Part shown: positions 5,730 to 7,132 of the stretch, in pieces
Layout: the number at the start of each line of letters is the position of its first letter
Position numbering within the stretch: position 1 is the stretch's first letter
Assembly: GCA_023420795.1 (NCBI GenBank)
Contig: JAEZVM010000094.1
Coordinates: forward strand, 1 to 7,132
Reading direction: 5' to 3'
Length of the DNA stretch: 7,132 nucleotides
Origin: Pseudomonadota bacterium
Lineage (GTDB): Bacteria; Pseudomonadota; Gammaproteobacteria; Burkholderiales; Burkholderiaceae_D
Made by a program: the position numbers and the translations under genes
The notes under the pieces: model-generated
What the model was told of the DNA's origin: nothing
Databases searched by the model: none
The model's input: the letters and a program-made list of their open reading frames with translations, nothing else

Positions 5730-5984
5730 TCAGGCAGCGGCTTTCTTGCCGGCTTCCTTCACGAGACGAGCGACGGTCGGCGACAGTTGGGCGCCAACGC
5801 CTTGCCAGTATGCCAGGCGATCCTGCGTAATGCGGAAGCCTTCATCGTTGCCAGCAGCAACCGGGTTGTAGAAACCAAGACGCTCGATGAAGCGACCGTC
5901 GCGGCGATTGCGTGAATCGGTTGCAACGATGTTGAAGAACGGACGCTTCTTGGCGCCGGAACGGGATAAACGGATAACGACCAT
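5730..5984 (-). CDS. rpsP: 30S ribosomal protein S16
   Basis: This encodes the small-subunit protein S16, 84 residues, the expected size. It begins MVVIRLSRSGAKKRPFFNIV and continues with DSRNRRDGRFIERLGFYNP (23-41), the family signature, then RLAYWQGVGAQLSPTV and a basic alanine-lysine tail. The ATG at 5984 has GGAAG about 8 nt upstream. The reading frame stays open for a further 59 codons upstream, but that stretch covers the promoter and encodes nothing S16-like, so the ATG at 5984 is chosen. First gene of the rpsP-rimM-trmD-rplS operon. Confidence 0.98.
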   Translation of the reverse strand: MVVIRLSRSGAKKRPFFNIVATDSRNRRDGRFIERLGFYNPVAAGNDEGFRITQDRLAYWQGVGAQLSPTVARLVKEAGKKAAA

Positions 5985-6026
5985 AATGTGCTTCCAAAAA
6001 TTATTCGAAGACGGAAAAAGCCGGGA

Positions 6027-6056
6027 ATTATAGCCCACTTTTAAAATGGCCTGCAA
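6027..6056 (-). promoter_or_regulatory. Sigma-70 promoter of the rpsP operon
   Basis: On the minus strand, a -35 TTGCAG (6051-6056) and a perfect -10 TATAAT (6027-6032) are separated by 18 bp. The predicted transcript starts near 6019-6020, giving a leader of about 35 nt before the rpsP ATG. The strong boxes fit a highly expressed ribosomal operon. Confidence 0.75.
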
Positions 6057-6113
6057 GTTTAATAAGGCAATACTTTGGACATATCGCCGCAATGCGTGCA
6101 GCCAGCGCATGTC

Positions 6114-6143
6114 CTGCCACGGACTACCGATTGATGCTATAAA
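6114..6143 (+). promoter_or_regulatory. Sigma-70 promoter of the TM2-protein gene
   Basis: On the plus strand, TGCTATAAA gives an extended -10 (hexamer TATAAA at 6138-6143). The best -35 is CTGCCA (6114-6119), with four of six consensus matches at 18 bp. Transcription would start near 6150, some 26 nt before the ATG. It points away from the rpsP promoter. Confidence 0.55.
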
Positions 6144-6175
6144 AGCGCAGCATTCTTTCAAGACCCCTGAAGAAT

Positions 6176-6589
6176 ATGACCGTTCGCCACAAGAACAAGA
6201 CTTTTGCTACGTTTCTAGCAGCGACAACTGGCACCGCCGGCGTGCATCGTTTTTATCTGCACGGAGCGAAAGACCGCTTAGGATGGGCGCATTTTCTTGC
6301 TCTTCCGTTAGCGCTTATCGTTTTTCTATGGCGAGATCTACCGCTGTTTGCAGCCATCGCCCCGATTTACATTTCAATGGTGATTGGCTTAATAGAAGCA
6401 CTGGCCATTGGATTGACGATGGATGAAAAATGGGACCGCATACATAATCGCAACTCCGGACAGCAATCCGCCTCCGGTTGGCCGCTTGCGGTTCTGATAG
6501 TACTTACATTCGGAATAGGCGCAATAGCACTCATTGCCGCCATTGCGCGGACATTCGACCTGCTTCTTACGGGCGGAGCTTACGGCTGA
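6176..6589 (+). CDS. TM2/NINE-type small integral membrane protein
   Basis: This is a 137-residue inner-membrane protein with a TM2-like N-terminal region: polar RHKNKT, a hydrophobic helix (about 10-23), the hallmark GVHRFYLHG (22-30), and a second helix (about 37-52). A third hydrophobic segment (about 57-80) leads to DEKWDRIHNR (83-92), which I associate with this proteobacterial subgroup, and a fourth segment (about 102-125) follows. The function of these proteins in bacteria is not established. The ATG at 6176 has a modest GAAGA site. It is the only plus-strand gene here, divergent from rpsP and convergent with the DUF1059 gene, 17 bp apart with no visible terminator between them. Confidence 0.8.
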   Translation: MTVRHKNKTFATFLAATTGTAGVHRFYLHGAKDRLGWAHFLALPLALIVFLWRDLPLFAAIAPIYISMVIGLIEALAIGLTMDEKWDRIHNRNSGQQSASGWPLAVLIVLTFGIGAIALIAAIARTFDLLLTGGAYG

Positions 6590-6606
6590 CTCACAACCAT
6601 AAGTGA

Positions 6607-6825
6607 CTACATTGCGTGCATTGCAGGACGCTCGACGGGCGGCGTTCCGTCCCTGAATAGTTGCTGGATTTGCTGCCGCAATTCCGGGGTATCGGCATGA
6701 TGATGAACCGCAACAGCATGCTGCACCGCCGCCTCCAGCAATTCCTGATCAGTATCGGCAGACAAGGCTACCGTACAGTTAATGCCGCTTGGAAATTCGC
6801 GACAATCAATGAATTTACGGGCCAT
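6607..6825 (-). CDS. DUF1059 domain-containing small protein
   Basis: This is a 72-residue soluble protein. The start MARKFIDCREFPSGINCTVA has cysteines at 8 and 17, as in DUF1059. It continues with ADTDQELLEAAVQHAVAVHH, where the acidic DxEELL-like helix and the histidine-rich HAVAVHHH (36-43) are also family-like; Cys and His placement would allow metal binding but this is unproven. I chose ATG 6825, which has an excellent GAGGAGG 8 nt upstream; a frame-open ATG 13 codons earlier (6864) would place that Shine-Dalgarno inside the gene. The gene lies 59 bp after the DUF4864 gene on the same strand and is probably co-transcribed with it. Function unknown. Confidence 0.8.
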   Translation of the reverse strand: MARKFIDCREFPSGINCTVALSADTDQELLEAAVQHAVAVHHHADTPELRQQIQQLFRDGTPPVERPAMHAM

Positions 6826-6884
6826 GATTTCGCCCTCCTCATCGTGAATCCTCACATAGGACAAATTCCCCGGACTAGAGTGAC

Positions 6885-7132
6885 CTACACCGAAACCGTT
6901 GTTGTCTCAAGCAACTGGCAACCGTCGATTTTCCAGCTGCTGTCTTCACCTTGCTGCATCCAGAACACTGCAACCCATACGCGACTGTAGCTGTCCGTGA
7001 CGCGCACGATCTGGATTGCATCGCCGTTGACCACCTCCGGCCTGGAAAACAGTACGCGCTGATATCGATAAATCGGGTCGTACTCTTCCTTGATAAGCCG
7101 CAGGAAATTGTCGGGGCTGCCGATCAACAGGC
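6885..7132 (-). CDS. DUF4864 domain-containing protein, C-terminal part (cut by window edge)
   Basis: About 82 C-terminal residues are visible and the frame remains open to the window edge. The text GSPDNFLRLIKEEYDPIYRY, then SRVWVAVFWMQ, then SWKIDGCQLLE matches DUF4864, in which a final GCxL is characteristic. The fold is NTF2-like in appearance, but that is an inference. An in-frame TTG at 7127 could be read as a start, but the family is longer (about 130 residues, usually with a signal peptide), and the upstream codon CTG continues a plausible helix, so the true start is outside the window. Followed by the DUF1059 gene. Role unknown. Confidence 0.82.
   Translation of the reverse strand, partial: LLIGSPDNFLRLIKEEYDPIYRYQRVLFSRPEVVNGDAIQIVRVTDSYSRVWVAVFWMQQGEDSSWKIDGCQLLETTTVSV

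Noticed and set aside
5016..5915. A 299-codon open frame on the plus strand
   Set aside because: It lies entirely antisense to trmD, rimM and rpsP, which are unmistakable, and its translation resembles no family I know.
5985..6161. N-terminal extension of rpsP by 59 in-frame codons
   Set aside because: It covers the -35 and -10 boxes, encodes no S16-like sequence, and S16 normally starts at MVVIRL-type text with the good Shine-Dalgarno before 5984.
6885..7127. A complete 80-residue DUF4864 protein starting at TTG 7127
   Set aside because: The frame is still open to the window edge, the family is longer, and no ribosome binding site can be seen before this TTG.
1..7132. Mobile element, prophage, CRISPR array or defence system
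   Set aside because: No transposase, integrase, regularly spaced repeats, or toxin-antitoxin-like gene pair could be recognised on either strand; the genes are mostly conserved core genes.

Overview
The window looks like chromosomal DNA of a betaproteobacterium, most likely in the Burkholderiales. Oxalobacteraceae-like is my best guess, inferred from protein style and gene neighbourhood and not from any search. The pointers are a DUF3579 protein, a divergent CobD/CbiB-family membrane protein beside a NudL-type Nudix hydrolase, and the order rpsP-rimM-trmD-rplS-nudix-cobD. Nearly every gene is on the minus strand; only one small membrane protein gene is on the plus strand.

Right end (about 6590-7132, minus strand): the 3' part of a DUF4864 gene that runs off the window edge, then a 72-residue DUF1059 protein with a strong ribosome binding site. 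Convergent to them is a plus-strand TM2/NINE-type membrane protein gene (6176-6589). It diverges from the ribosomal operon across a 191-bp spacer that holds recognisable promoters for both directions.

Centre (3857-5984, minus strand): the classical operon rpsP (S16), rimM (30S maturation factor), trmD (tRNA m1G37 methyltransferase), rplS (L19), closed by a clean rho-independent terminator just after rplS. The four genes build ribosome subunits and modify tRNA. RimM starts with TTG without a clear Shine-Dalgarno sequence, and rplS is set apart by a 101-bp spacer; both fit the unequal expression known for this operon in E. coli.

Next (2026-3774, minus strand): a NudL-like CoA pyrophosphatase, whose real start is most likely a TTG downstream of the rplS terminator, then a CobD/CbiB-family integral membrane protein with no cobalamin genes around it, followed by a strong hairpin. 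After a 331-bp AT-rich and partly GC-rich intergenic stretch comes a DUF3579 gene (1398-1733).

Left end (1-1160, minus strand): the start of a minor-pilin operon: a PilE-like pilin, a FimT/GspH pseudopilin, and the first 24 codons of a PilV-type prepilin cut by the window edge. All three carry type III (prepilin-peptidase) leaders. Stop and ribosome-binding signals are interleaved, suggesting translational coupling. These proteins would act in type IV pilus assembly, twitching or DNA uptake.

I see no mobile element, CRISPR array, tRNA or rRNA. This is largely conserved core genome. The points most worth checking are the non-canonical CobD-like protein, the altered GRxR-type motif in FimT, and several start-site corrections.
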